Positions 7,702-15,189 of a stretch of DNA of 28,453 bases are shown one piece after another. The DNA is taken from the NCBI GenBank assembly GCA_900548205.1, contig URJS01000022.1:1-28453 (forward strand), given 5' to 3'. Every line of letters starts with the position of its first letter. Positions within the stretch are counted from its first letter, which is position 1. Source of the DNA: an uncultured Roseburia sp. Its GTDB lineage: Bacteria > Bacillota > Clostridia > Lachnospirales > Lachnospiraceae. A program made the position numbers and the translations under genes. The notes beneath the pieces were generated by a model. The model was not told the DNA's origin. It worked only from the letters and a program-made list of their open reading frames with translations, and searched no databases.

Positions 7702-8025
7702 ATGGCAGTCATTACGATCACAAACGATAATTTCGAGCAGGAGGTGCTCGCGGAAAAGCTTCCGGTCGTGCTGGATTTTTCAGAGGAAGGGAACAGTGCG
7801 TGTAGCAGACAGGAGGCTGTTTTGGAGGAGCTTTCCAGGGAGCTTGCCGGGAAGGTAAAATTCGGCAGGGTGGACGTCAACGCGGAGGCGGCGTTGGCAT
7901 TTAAGTATCAGGTTATGACGATCCCGCTGCTCGTTGTGATGGAATATGGAATTTTTAAGGGAAGGACGACGGGTTTTTGTGACAGAGAGCAGCTCATAAG
8001 ACTGTTGGAGGAATGTGTGGAATAA
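7702..8025 (+). CDS. Thioredoxin-fold protein with a degenerate active site
   Basis: The 107-residue product aligns along its whole length with thioredoxin: FEQEVLAEKLPVVLDF, then an active-site loop, VLEELSREL, KFGRVDVN, and TIPLLVVM with the cis-proline at about residue 75. In the loop the canonical WCGPC is replaced by GNSAC: the tryptophan and the first, nucleophilic cysteine are missing and only Cys34 remains. Ordinary dithiol reduction is therefore not expected. Monothiol, binding or structural roles are possible. ATG 7702 lies close to a GAAGG. The longer frame from 7615 is inside prfC and is not needed. It probably shares the prfC transcript, though no functional link is known. Confidence 0.8.
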   Translation: MAVITITNDNFEQEVLAEKLPVVLDFSEEGNSACSRQEAVLEELSRELAGKVKFGRVDVNAEAALAFKYQVMTIPLLVVMEYGIFKGRTTGFCDREQLIRLLEECVE

Positions 8026-8057
8026 ACTTATTATGCAGTTTTATTTGCCGGCTTTTG

Positions 8058-8086
8058 TTGCTTTTTGCAGAAAAATCATTTAAAAT
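8058..8086 (+). promoter_or_regulatory. Candidate promoter of the hemerythrin gene
   Basis: TTGCTT, 17 bases, TAAAAT, ending 35 bases before the start codon of the next gene. The -10 is good (5 of 6); the -35 is weak (3 of 6). Confidence 0.4.
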
Positions 8087-8121
8087 AAAAAAAGAAAATA
8101 TTGGGAAATGAGGGGGATCAG

Positions 8122-9045
8122 ATGCAGAGCAGGATGTTGGAAGCGCAGGCATGGGAAAAATATTATAAGACGGGGATTGAGGCGCTTGATAAGCAGCATG
8201 TCAAGCTGTTTACAATAGCGCGCAAGATCATACAGATCCATGATGACGAGATGCGTGCGCCGTCGGCAAATAGCTATATCGGCGCGGAGGGGATCAAGTT
8301 TTTAAAAAGCTATGTGATTGAGCATTTTACCGCCGAGGAGGCGTATATGAGAAAGCTCGGGTATTCCGGTTACGCGGAGCACAAAGCCGAGCATGATAAG
8401 TTTCGGGACATGGTTGTGGTAAGGCTGGAACAAATGCTGGAGGAGTCCAATTATTCAGAGGAAGCGATCAGAAAATTGATCGGAGTTGTGCTTGCATGGC
8501 TTGTCAATCACATTGCAAGAGAGGATATGGCGATTGTCGGAAGCGGTGTGCCAAAGCCAAAGAAGCACGCCGAGAGTGAGAGCGTGGGAGAGACGATCAA
8601 AGATGTGATGAGCAATATGTTTTCGTCTGCCTTCCACGGCGAAAAGCCGATTCTTATTAATACAGATTACAAAGGAGAGGATTTTGGAAAAGCCGTTTAT
8701 TACGAGCAATCCTACGATTCTCTGGAGACGAAACAGAAGATTACGATTTTGTCTGTAGTGGAACAGCGGATGATTTTTTATCTGGGGAGCAGTCTGCTTG
8801 ACAGCCGTGTGTCGGAGATGAGCGGGCTGCTCTACGCTATGATCGAGGAGTTTGGCGATCATGTTTTGAAAAATCTTGACCCGGTCTTAATTCCTGCCGA
8901 ACATGCGCGCAATTATGTACAAAATAAATTTTTGACCGCAGAGGAGTTTGGAGAAAGGTTAAAGGAACGGAAGCCGGAATTTTCGATGTTGTTTGAGACA
9001 CGCGTTGGACATTTTGCCGTTCTGATCAACCGCCGCTCCTTTTAA
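8122..9045 (+). CDS. Bacteriohemerythrin with an unassigned C-terminal domain
   Basis: Residues 1 to about 140 form a hemerythrin domain with the complete di-iron ligand set: His26, His68 and Glu72 (HFTAE), His87 and His91 (HKAEH), His130 and Asp135 (HIARED). Such domains bind oxygen or sense oxygen or iron in the cytoplasm. Residues about 155-307 form a second domain that I do not firmly recognise (TIKDVMSNMFSSAF, QRMIFYLGSSLL, SEMSGLLYAMIEEFG, HFAVLINRRSF). A distant likeness to CheX-type domains is possible but weak. The frame opens at TTG 8101, but ATG 8122 follows GAGGGGG at the right distance. No signal peptide or membrane segment is visible. It faces a convergent gene with a long hairpin between them. 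Confidence 0.85.
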   Translation: MQSRMLEAQAWEKYYKTGIEALDKQHVKLFTIARKIIQIHDDEMRAPSANSYIGAEGIKFLKSYVIEHFTAEEAYMRKLGYSGYAEHKAEHDKFRDMVVVRLEQMLEESNYSEEAIRKLIGVVLAWLVNHIAREDMAIVGSGVPKPKKHAESESVGETIKDVMSNMFSSAFHGEKPILINTDYKGEDFGKAVYYEQSYDSLETKQKITILSVVEQRMIFYLGSSLLDSRVSEMSGLLYAMIEEFGDHVLKNLDPVLIPAEHARNYVQNKFLTAEEFGERLKERKPEFSMLFETRVGHFAVLINRRSF

Positions 9046-9089
9046 TGGAATGTGACAAAGAGAGTTGCAGGGGGATTGCGCCAGCCGGA

Positions 9090-9136
9090 TGTTTTATGAC
9101 ATAGGAAATTGCTCTGCAATCCTATGTCATAAAACA
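9090..9136. repeat. Long intergenic hairpin between convergent genes
   Basis: TGTTTTATGACATAGGA and TCCTATGTCATAAAACA are perfect 17-base reverse complements. Inside them TTGC and GCAA pair across TCT, with AA bulged on the left arm. The result is about 21 base pairs with a three-base loop. There is no T-run, so it is not a textbook terminator. It lies between the stop of the hemerythrin gene (9045) and the stop of the minus-strand gene (9145). It may act as a bidirectional terminator or RNA-stabilising structure, or be one copy of a dispersed palindromic repeat. Only one copy was noticed in this window. Confidence 0.7.
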
Positions 9137-9144
9137 CACTCTCG

Positions 9145-9510
9145 TTACCGGAGAGCAGCGCTTTCCCTGTGCATTTCAAGAAACAGTCTTGAGACTGTCC
9201 AGTTTTGATTGGTCGGCGTCAGGATTGCCTTATGATCAAAGGAAAGCTCCGCATGGCGCAATTCAAATAAAAGCTTGTCAATACGCTTACTTGAGAGATT
9301 ACACATTAAAAGAAGCGACTCTGAGGGAGTGGCTGCGTTTGGGCTTGGCAGGCCGGAGCCGGCAGAGGACGTACCGTTGATCAGTTCGCCCAATGTATAG
9401 TGGAAACGGTCGGATGAAACCCTTTCGCAGACAAGACGCATACGGCGTGCGATCTGGTTTAGTCCTGCATATGCGGAATCTGACGCGCCGAAGATGAATA
9501 ATTTTTCCAT
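9145..9510 (-). CDS. DUF3783 domain-containing protein
   Basis: This 121-residue protein opens MEKLFIFGASDSAYAGLNQI and closes with LLMCNLSSKRIDKLLFELR...HKAILTPTNQNW...LFLEMHRE. That pattern is typical of the DUF3783 family of Firmicutes, whose function is unknown. The frame extends upstream to 9582, but ATG 9510 is preceded by AAAAGGAGG at good spacing. A glycine/serine-rich segment in the middle (about residues 46-62) may be a linker between two small lobes. It is divergent from recA and has its own promoter, with no LexA box of its own. I see no catalytic motif. Family assignment is from memory of the C-terminal pattern. Confidence 0.75.
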   Translation of the reverse strand: MEKLFIFGASDSAYAGLNQIARRMRLVCERVSSDRFHYTLGELINGTSSAGSGLPSPNAATPSESLLLMCNLSSKRIDKLLFELRHAELSFDHKAILTPTNQNWTVSRLFLEMHRESAALR

Positions 9511-9553
9511 AAAGTACCTCCTTTTGCAGCTTTTTGTTATGCTGTCTGCATGC

Positions 9554-9582
9554 ATTATAGCAGAGGGTGGGATAATTTTCAC
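9554..9582 (-). promoter_or_regulatory. Promoter of the DUF3783 gene
   Basis: On the minus strand GTGAAA (9577-9582), a 17-base spacer and a perfect TATAAT (9554-9559) lie 43 bases before ATG 9510. Between this promoter and that of recA, positions 9583-9794 contain no gene. That stretch is AT-rich, with only a small hairpin (CTCCGC-TTGG-GCGGAG at 9656-9671) and no poly-T tail. Confidence 0.6.
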
Positions 9583-9794
9583 GCAGTTTAAAAAAATATT
9601 GCTATTTTGATACAGCTATGATAAATTAACATTGTAGTATTCTTTTATCAGATACCTCCGCTTGGGCGGAGCAGTTCGAGGCTTTCATTGAATTTCAGGG
9701 CATGTTCTGCCTGTATTCCGTTATAGTTTTTTTACAGTTCAGAAAGAAAACATTTTGTCCGATTTATGGGACAGAAGCTGTGATAATTTAGTTA

Positions 9795-9823
9795 TTGACA
9801 AGTGGAACAAATTATAATACTAT
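9795..9823 (+). promoter_or_regulatory. recA promoter
   Basis: A perfect TTGACA (9795-9800), a 17-base spacer and TACTAT (9818-9823). A perfect TATAAT at 9813-9818 lies only 12 bases from the -35 and is therefore a less likely partner. The LexA box follows directly. Confidence 0.65.
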
Positions 9824-9836
9824 TAAAACAGAAAAA

Positions 9837-9850
9837 CGAACATAAGTTCG
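9837..9850. promoter_or_regulatory. LexA (DinR-type) SOS box
   Basis: CGAACATAAGTTCG matches the Gram-positive SOS box core GAAC-N4-GTTC with the flanking C and G. It lies about 14 bases downstream of the proposed -10, and 32 bases before recA. LexA bound here would block transcription until RecA filaments trigger LexA self-cleavage, giving the standard feedback loop. A half-site AGTTCGC recurs at 9861-9867. Confidence 0.88.
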
Positions 9851-9881
9851 CGGTGCGGACAGTTCGCATGGAGGAGAGACA

Positions 9882-10961
9882 ATGGCGAAGGAAACAAAGC
9901 AGGAGAAGCAGGACAAACAGGATAAGCTTAAAGCGCTGGATGCAGCGATTTCACAGATTGAGAAGCAGTATGGAAAGGGAGCGGTGATGAAGCTTGGAGA
10001 CAGCTCCTCCCAGATGAATGTTGAGGGAGTGCCGACCGGATCGTTAAGTCTTGATCTGGCGCTTGGGATCGGCGGACTTCCAAAGGGCAGGATCATTGAG
10101 ATTTATGGACCGGAGTCCAGCGGTAAGACGACGGTTGCACTGCATGCGGTAGCAGAGGTGCAAAAGCGCGGGGGGATTGCAGGCTTCATTGATGCGGAGC
10201 ATGCGTTGGACCCAGTATATGCCAAGAATATCGGTGTAGATATAGAGAACCTTTATATTTCGCAGCCGGACTGCGGGGAGCAGGCGCTTGAGATCGCGGA
10301 GACGATGGTGCGTTCCGGGGCGATAGATATTGTGATCGTCGATTCCGTGGCGGCGCTTGTACCGAAGGCAGAGATCGACGGTGAGATGGGTGACTCGCAT
10401 GTTGGACTCCAGGCGCGTCTGATGAGTCAGGCGCTCCGCAAGCTGACTTCTATCGTGAGTAAGTCAAACTGCATTGTGATCTTTATCAACCAGCTTCGTG
10501 AGAAGATCGGCGTGATGTTTGGAAATCCCGAGACAACGACAGGAGGACGTGCGCTGAAGTTTTACGCATCGGTCCGTCTTGATGTGCGCAGAGTCGAGGC
10601 GTTAAAGCAGGGCGGCGAGGTTGTCGGCAACCATACGCGTGTAAAGATTGTTAAAAATAAGGTCGCGCCGCCGTTTAAGGAGGCAGAGTTTGATATTATG
10701 TTCGGTCAGGGCATTTCCAAAGAGGGTGATATTTTGGATCTGGCGGCAGATATTGGAATCGTGAATAAGTCGGGCGCGTGGTATGCCTACAATGGAGAGA
10801 AAATCGGACAGGGACGCGAGAACGCTAAGAATTATCTGCGTGATAATCCGTTGATATGTCAGGAGATTGAGGCAAAGGTGCGTGCAAATTACAGCGTGGA
10901 TGAGGAAGATGTGGACGCTGCGGCAGAGACAGGTGAGCCTGTGGCAGAGGAAGAAAGCTGA
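9882..10961 (+). CDS. recA: Recombinase RecA
   Basis: RecA forms filaments on single-stranded DNA, performs strand exchange and activates LexA cleavage. The 359-residue protein carries Walker A GPESSGKTT (about residues 76-84), Walker B-like IVIVDSVAALVP, the L2 loop GVMFGNPETTTGG and the acidic C-terminal tail. The N-terminus has extra charged KQEKQDKQDK repeats before the usual core. GGAGGAGAGAC precedes ATG 9882. Its TGA overlaps the ATG of recX (TGATG), so the two are coupled, as in many bacteria. Regulation is by LexA. Confidence 0.98.
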   Translation: MAKETKQEKQDKQDKLKALDAAISQIEKQYGKGAVMKLGDSSSQMNVEGVPTGSLSLDLALGIGGLPKGRIIEIYGPESSGKTTVALHAVAEVQKRGGIAGFIDAEHALDPVYAKNIGVDIENLYISQPDCGEQALEIAETMVRSGAIDIVIVDSVAALVPKAEIDGEMGDSHVGLQARLMSQALRKLTSIVSKSNCIVIFINQLREKIGVMFGNPETTTGGRALKFYASVRLDVRRVEALKQGGEVVGNHTRVKIVKNKVAPPFKEAEFDIMFGQGISKEGDILDLAADIGIVNKSGAWYAYNGEKIGQGRENAKNYLRDNPLICQEIEAKVRANYSVDEEDVDAAAETGEPVAEEES

Positions 10962-11590
10962 TGCAGGAAATAGAGATCATGGAGGTGGCGCGCGCAGAGA
11001 AAGGACGTGTGCGGATCCGTTTTTCAGATGGTGTGACAGCAGAACTCTACCGTGGGGAGCTCCGCCGCTTTTCCCACATGGAGCAGGAGACGCTTCTTTG
11101 TGAGGGGGCATATGTATCGGCGGAGCTTTATCGCAAGCTTTTGGAGGAGGTTGTCGGTTTAAGGGTCAAGAAACGGGCGCTCTTTCTTTTGGAGCGCATG
11201 GACCATACCGAGCAGCAGCTTTGCGACAAGCTGCGGAGAAATGGTTATCCCGAGCTTTGTATTGCGCAGGCGCTTTCCTATGTGAAAAAGTATCATTATA
11301 TTGATGATCTAAAATATGCAAGAACCTATGTGCGTACCGGACAGCAAAAAAAGAGCAGGGAGAGACTGCGCATAGATTTGCTGCGTAAGGGAGTGAAGCG
11401 CGAATGGATTGAACAGGCGCTTTTGGAGGAATTTGTATCGGATGAGCGTGCCAAGATACAGGAGCTTATGGAAAAGCGGCGTTACAATGCTGCTGCGGCT
11501 GACCGAAGGGAGCAGCAGCGGATGTATCAGTTTCTTTTGCGCAGGGGGTATCAGAGCGGAGACATTCTCGCCGTGCTGCGGCAGTCATAG
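10961..11590 (+). CDS. recX: Regulatory protein RecX
   Basis: RecX binds RecA filaments and limits RecA activity. The 209-residue product has an N-terminal beta-rich extension, as in Gram-positive RecX proteins, then helical repeats: ALFLLERMDHTEQQLCDKL, YVKKYHYIDDLKYARTYVR, RIDLLRKGVKREWIEQAL, and a final YQFLLRRGYQSGDILAVLR. The KYHYIDD and KGV segments are strongly family-typical. It starts within the recA stop codon, making RecX synthesis dependent on recA translation. Confidence 0.92.
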   Translation: MQEIEIMEVARAEKGRVRIRFSDGVTAELYRGELRRFSHMEQETLLCEGAYVSAELYRKLLEEVVGLRVKKRALFLLERMDHTEQQLCDKLRRNGYPELCIAQALSYVKKYHYIDDLKYARTYVRTGQQKKSRERLRIDLLRKGVKREWIEQALLEEFVSDERAKIQELMEKRRYNAAAADRREQQRMYQFLLRRGYQSGDILAVLRQS

Positions 11591-11604
11591 GGTATTCCGG
11601 TATC

Positions 11605-11632
11605 GCCTGTTCCACGCTGCTTTCACACAGGC
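11605..11632 (+). terminator. Weak hairpin after recX
   Basis: GCCTGT and ACAGGC pair across a 16-base loop, followed by a mixed GTTGTTGTTCT tract 15 bases after the recX stop. It is only a weak terminator candidate, but the downstream gene has its own strong promoter. Confidence 0.3.
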
Positions 11633-11654
11633 AGTTGTTGTTCTATAAATGCTG

Positions 11655-11683
11655 TTGTCAAAACGACAGCTTCTGTATATAAT
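11655..11683 (+). promoter_or_regulatory. Strong sigma-A promoter of the ArsC/Spx-like gene
   Basis: TTGTCA (5 of 6), a 17-base spacer and TATAAT (6 of 6). Expected start is near 11690, giving a leader of about 83 bases before ATG 11773. Confidence 0.75.
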
Positions 11684-11772
11684 TTTTCTGATAGGATTTT
11701 ATATTTTTATAAACAACTGGCATCTTGCAAGGTGTGATGACGTTATTTTTATGATGATGAAGGAGGTTTCAT

Positions 11773-12126
11773 ATGTTATTTGTACAATATCCGAAGTGTT
11801 CTACCTGCCAGAAAGCGAAGAAGTGGCTGGATGCGCATAATATTACATACACAGATCGTCATATCGTTGAGGATCATCCGACCTATGATGAATTAAAACA
11901 GTGGCATGCGGCAAGCGGTCTGCCGCTTAAGCGTTTTTTTAATACGAGCGGGATGCTGTACAAGGAGATGCAGTTAAAGGACAAGCTTCCGACGATGAAT
12001 GAGGAGGAGCAGTTAAAGCTGCTTGCCACAAACGGTATGCTAATAAAGCGTCCGCTGCTTGTGGATGGAGATACGGTACTGACCGGATTTAAAGAAGCGG
12101 AGTGGGCAGAGAAGCTGTCCGTATAG
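11773..12126 (+). CDS. ArsC/Spx-family thioredoxin-fold protein
   Basis: This 117-residue protein belongs to the arsenate reductase (ArsC)/Spx/YffB superfamily. It has an N-terminal CSTCQKAKKWL with a CxxC pair, a YTDRHIVEDHPTYDELKQW helix region, FFNTSGMLYKEM, and the conserved IKRPLLVDGD. In this superfamily Cys-Thr-Cys-rich loops mark both transcriptional regulators (Spx) and reductases. The intact GTGML-like segment and lack of an Spx-type extended C-terminus favour an enzyme-like or uncharacterised YffB/ArsC role. AAGGAGG precedes ATG 11773. It is monocistronic with its own strong promoter. Arsenate specificity is not shown by the sequence: there are no ars neighbours. Confidence 0.85.
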   Translation: MLFVQYPKCSTCQKAKKWLDAHNITYTDRHIVEDHPTYDELKQWHAASGLPLKRFFNTSGMLYKEMQLKDKLPTMNEEEQLKLLATNGMLIKRPLLVDGDTVLTGFKEAEWAEKLSV

Positions 12127-12197
12127 AGAAGCGCTTGTTGTAAAGCTTGTAGTTTCTATTGATAGGTCCATTGTCTCGGTATTGTACAGCAATTTAC

Positions 12198-12226
12198 TTG
12201 ACATAATTCTGAAAATAGAATAAAAT
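12198..12226 (+). promoter_or_regulatory. rny promoter
   Basis: A perfect TTGACA, a 17-base spacer and TAAAAT. Expected start is near 12233, giving a leader of about 75 AT-rich bases before the GTG of rny. Confidence 0.75.
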
Positions 12227-12307
12227 TTAATTATTGTAATTTATGACAGATAACGATAAGTTTTTATGTTATATGTACAATGAAAATTTCATAAAGGAGG
12301 TGCTCCT

Positions 12308-13852
12308 GTGGACATAGTGATTGCTGTTGTTGCGACTCTGGTCGTCACTGCTGTCGTAGTATACCTTATCACAACTGTTTACCATAAGAAAGTAACAGAA
12401 GCAAAGATCGGGAATGCAGAGGAAAAGGCACGCGAGATCATTGATGAGGCAGTAAAGAGCGCAGAAACCAAGAAACGCGAGGCAATGCTGGAAGCAAAGG
12501 AAGAGTCCATTCGTGTGAAGAATGAGCTGGACCGCGAGGCGAAGGAACGCCGTGCTGAGATTGGGCGCAGCGAACGCCGGATTGTCCAGAAGGAAGAAAA
12601 TCTGGACAAGAAGCTGGAAGCGATTGAGAAGCGTGAGGCGGGATTTGCTGCAAAAGAGGATGAGATCAACAAACAGAAAGCGCAGATCGCAAGACTCAAT
12701 GAGGAGCGTTTACAGGAACTGGAACGAATCTCCGGATTAACCTCCGAACAGGCAAAGGAATATCTCTTAAAGACCGTTGAAGAAGATGTGAAGCTTGATA
12801 CTGCGAAATTGATCAAAGAAATGGAACGCAGGGCAAAGGAAGAAGCGGACAAGAAGGCAAGAGAGTATGTGGTGAATGCTATTCAGAAATGTGCGGCAGA
12901 CCATGTCTCTGAGACGACAATCTCCGTCGTGCAGCTTCCGAATGATGAGATGAAGGGAAGGATTATCGGGCGTGAAGGACGTAATATCCGTACGTTGGAG
13001 ACACTGACAGGCGTGGATCTGATCATCGACGATACGCCGGAGGCAGTTATTTTGTCCAGCTTTGACCCGATCAGACGTGAGGTTGCAAGGATCGCGCTTG
13101 AGAAGCTGATCGTAGACGGGCGTATTCATCCGGCAAGGATTGAGGAGATGGTGGAGAAGGCACAGCGCGAAGTGGAGACAATGATCCGCGAGGAAGGAGA
13201 GGCTGCGATCTTAGAGGTCGGCATTCACGGAGTTCATCCGGAGATTGTCCGTTTACTCGGTAAGATGAAGTTCCGTACAAGCTACGGACAGAATGTGCTT
13301 AAGCATTCCATTGAGGTTGCGCACCTTTCGGGCTTACTTGCTGCAGAGCTTGGTCTTGATGTAAGGAGTGCCAAGAGGGCAGGTCTGTTGCACGATATTG
13401 GAAAGGCAGTGGATCATGACATGGAAGGCTCTCACATTCAGCTTGGCGTGGATTTGTGCCGTAAGTACAAAGAATCCGCGATCGTTATCAATGCGGTAGA
13501 GTCCCATCACGGCGATGTAGAGCCGGAGACGCTCATTTCTTGTATTGTGCAGGCTGCTGATACGATCAGTGCAGCAAGACCGGGTGCAAGGAGAGAGACA
13601 TTGGAGACCTATTCTAACCGATTGAAGCAGTTAGAGGATATTTCAAACGGATTTAAGGGTGTAGACAAGTCCTTTGCCATTCAGGCAGGCAGAGAGATTC
13701 GAGTTATGGTTGTTCCGGATCAGGTCAGCGATGCCGATATGGTATTAATGGCGCGTGATATTTCCAAGAAGATTGAATCGGAGATGGAATATCCGGGACA
13801 GATCAAGGTAAACGTAATTCGTGAATCGAGAGTTACAGATTATGCAAAATAA
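12308..13852 (+). CDS. rny: Ribonuclease Y
   Basis: RNase Y is the membrane-anchored endoribonuclease that starts mRNA decay in Firmicutes. The 514-residue product shows an N-terminal membrane helix (about residues 3-24) and a long charged coiled coil (about 28-190). These are followed by a KH domain with GRIIGREGRNIR (about 217-228) and an HD domain with HSIEVAHLSGLLA and LLHDIGKAVDHD, which binds the catalytic metals. It starts at GTG 12308, seven bases after AAAGGAGG. It is monocistronic, with its own promoter and a terminator overlapping the leader of the next gene. Confidence 0.97.
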   Translation: MDIVIAVVATLVVTAVVVYLITTVYHKKVTEAKIGNAEEKAREIIDEAVKSAETKKREAMLEAKEESIRVKNELDREAKERRAEIGRSERRIVQKEENLDKKLEAIEKREAGFAAKEDEINKQKAQIARLNEERLQELERISGLTSEQAKEYLLKTVEEDVKLDTAKLIKEMERRAKEEADKKAREYVVNAIQKCAADHVSETTISVVQLPNDEMKGRIIGREGRNIRTLETLTGVDLIIDDTPEAVILSSFDPIRREVARIALEKLIVDGRIHPARIEEMVEKAQREVETMIREEGEAAILEVGIHGVHPEIVRLLGKMKFRTSYGQNVLKHSIEVAHLSGLLAAELGLDVRSAKRAGLLHDIGKAVDHDMEGSHIQLGVDLCRKYKESAIVINAVESHHGDVEPETLISCIVQAADTISAARPGARRETLETYSNRLKQLEDISNGFKGVDKSFAIQAGREIRVMVVPDQVSDADMVLMARDISKKIESEMEYPGQIKVNVIRESRVTDYAK

Positions 13853-13879
13853 GCGTTTGCCCGTTGGGGCGAATAAGAT

Positions 13880-13916
13880 AACCGTTGTATTGAAAGATGC
13901 AGCGGTTTTCTTTTTT
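13880..13916 (+). terminator. rny terminator
   Basis: AACCGTTG pairs with CAGCGGTT (one G-U pair) around a 12-base loop, followed by TTCTTTTTT, 28 bases after the rny stop. Some read-through into the NUDIX gene is likely, since no clear separate promoter for that gene was found. Confidence 0.7.
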
Positions 13917-13943
13917 GGCAGGAGAAAAGGAGGAGAGACAGAG

Positions 13944-14507
13944 ATGGATTGTCAGGTAAAAAGAAAGAAAAGAGAGTTGATCCGAAGCGGAGCGATTCTT
14001 GATATTTATACAGATACGATGGAGCTTCCAAACGGCAAAACGGAGGAGTGGGACTTTATCTCTCACAGGAAGGGAGCGGCGGCGGTTGTTCCGGTACAGG
14101 ACGACGGTAAGATTTTGATGGTACGCCAGTACCGGAATGCATTGGAGCGGATGACACTTGAGATCCCCGCGGGCTCCAGAGACAGCGTGACAGAGGATAC
14201 GCGCGTTTGCGCGGCACGAGAGCTGGAGGAGGAGACGGGCTATCAGAGCGGAGATTTGACGTTTTTGCTTTCTCTTAGAACGACAGTCGCATTTTGCGAT
14301 GAGTTTATTGACGTGTATCTCGCGAGAAATCTTAAGCCCGGCAGCCAGAAGCTGGATGAGGGGGAGTTCATTGAGGTGGAGGCGTATGAGCTAAAGGAGC
14401 TCTGTGAGATGATCTATCAGGGAAAGCTGCAGGACGCAAAGACGGTGGCGGCGATCCTCGCCTACAAGAATCTTTTGCATGAGAAGGAACTGGAAGGCAT
14501 AGGATAA
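13944..14507 (+). CDS. NUDIX hydrolase, ADP-ribose pyrophosphatase type
   Basis: This 187-residue protein resembles ADP-ribose pyrophosphatases (NudF type), which hydrolyse ADP-ribose to AMP and ribose 5-phosphate. It shows the upstream HRKGAAAVVPVQDDGKILMVRQ strand, the EIPAG motif, and the Nudix box around Gly77, Glu84 and ARELEEETGY (residues 91-100). The spacing Gly-x6-Glu is one residue longer than the standard Gly-x5-Glu, but all catalytic acidic residues are present. The frame is open from 13821 inside rny. ATG 13944 follows AAAGGAGGAG and is the likely start. It is 25 bases before the SpoIIM-like gene, so they probably share a transcript. Confidence 0.88.
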   Translation: MDCQVKRKKRELIRSGAILDIYTDTMELPNGKTEEWDFISHRKGAAAVVPVQDDGKILMVRQYRNALERMTLEIPAGSRDSVTEDTRVCAARELEEETGYQSGDLTFLLSLRTTVAFCDEFIDVYLARNLKPGSQKLDEGEFIEVEAYELKELCEMIYQGKLQDAKTVAAILAYKNLLHEKELEGIG

Positions 14508-14532
14508 AAGAGAACCTGTTTAGGAGCGCTGC

Positions 14533-15093
14533 ATGAAAAAGGAACAGTGGGTTATTTTTCTGGCTTTTTTGTCAGGCTGTTTGCTGACGAATTTTTTTGG
14601 AACAGAGCTTTTGACGACCTATGGGATTTTTAACGATTATTTTTTAAACCAATATTCTTATCAGGCAGTAGATGGTAACCGTCTGCTTTGTCACGTTTTT
14701 TTGGAGAGAGGCAAAGCGGCGGTTATCATCTTTTTACTTGGACGTGTGATACCGGGCAATTTGTTTGCTGTTCTGGTAAAGAGCACGGCGGCGGCAACCG
14801 GTGGATTTCTGCTGACAGTTGCGGTTTTAAATCTTGGACTGCGTGGGATTTTCATCTGTGTCGGCGGTCTGTTTCCGCAGTGGCTGTTTTATTTTGCCGC
14901 ACTGTTTTATTATGCAGAATCTAAAAAGGAGCGCGTGTATGAGTTTGAAGGAACGTACTATAGAAGCGGAGATAAAAACGCATCGAAGTCGCTCCTGCGA
15001 GGGACGCTCATTCTTTTGGGGCTGACTGCCGGAATGCTGTTGGAATGCTACATCAATCCGATTTTACTTCATTTTGTGATCCATATGTTCTAG
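14533..15093 (+). CDS. SpoIIM-like membrane protein (stage II sporulation protein M family)
   Basis: This 186-residue protein has about five hydrophobic segments. It has a central NLGLRGIFICVGGLFPQWLF and a C-terminal LLECYINPILL that resembles the conserved 'E-x-Y-x-x-P' end of SpoIIM/DUF95 proteins. SpoIIM works with SpoIID and SpoIIP in septal peptidoglycan breakdown during engulfment. The usual proline-histidine motif of the central segment reads FPQWLF here, so the match is partial. TTTAGGAGCGC precedes ATG 14533. It may be the true spoIIM of this organism or a paralogue. It lies directly behind the NUDIX gene, with no other sporulation gene next to it. Confidence 0.65.
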   Translation: MKKEQWVIFLAFLSGCLLTNFFGTELLTTYGIFNDYFLNQYSYQAVDGNRLLCHVFLERGKAAVIIFLLGRVIPGNLFAVLVKSTAAATGGFLLTVAVLNLGLRGIFICVGGLFPQWLFYFAALFYYAESKKERVYEFEGTYYRSGDKNASKSLLRGTLILLGLTAGMLLECYINPILLHFVIHMF

Positions 15094-15107
15094 AAGAAAA
15101 GCAGTGA

Positions 15108-15136
15108 TTGTGTTTCCTTCTGTTTCCGCTTATAAT
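15108..15136 (+). promoter_or_regulatory. Candidate aroD promoter
   Basis: TTGTGT, a 17-base spacer and a perfect TATAAT, 53 bases before the TTG start of aroD. The -35 matches only 3 of 6. Confidence 0.55.
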
Positions 15137-15189
15137 AAAGGAAAAGTAAGTTTGAGAGCAGAGAGTGATCTTGGAGGGAGGCAGGTCTG

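Noticed and set aside
9189..9380. 63-codon plus-strand frame opposite the DUF3783 gene
   Set aside because: It is the antisense shadow of a gene with its own promoter, ribosome binding site and family match.
9656..9671. Small GC-rich hairpin upstream of recA considered as a terminator
   Set aside because: Six-pair stem with no T-run and no gene ending nearby on either strand.
11649..11840. 63-codon frame ahead of the ArsC/Spx-like gene
   Set aside because: It contains the promoter and ribosome binding site of the next gene and overlaps it in another frame; it has no leader of its own.
12379..12852. Long minus-strand serine/phenylalanine-rich frame opposite rny
   Set aside because: Antisense of the charged coiled coil (GAA/AAG codons read backwards give TTC/CTT), a common artefact.
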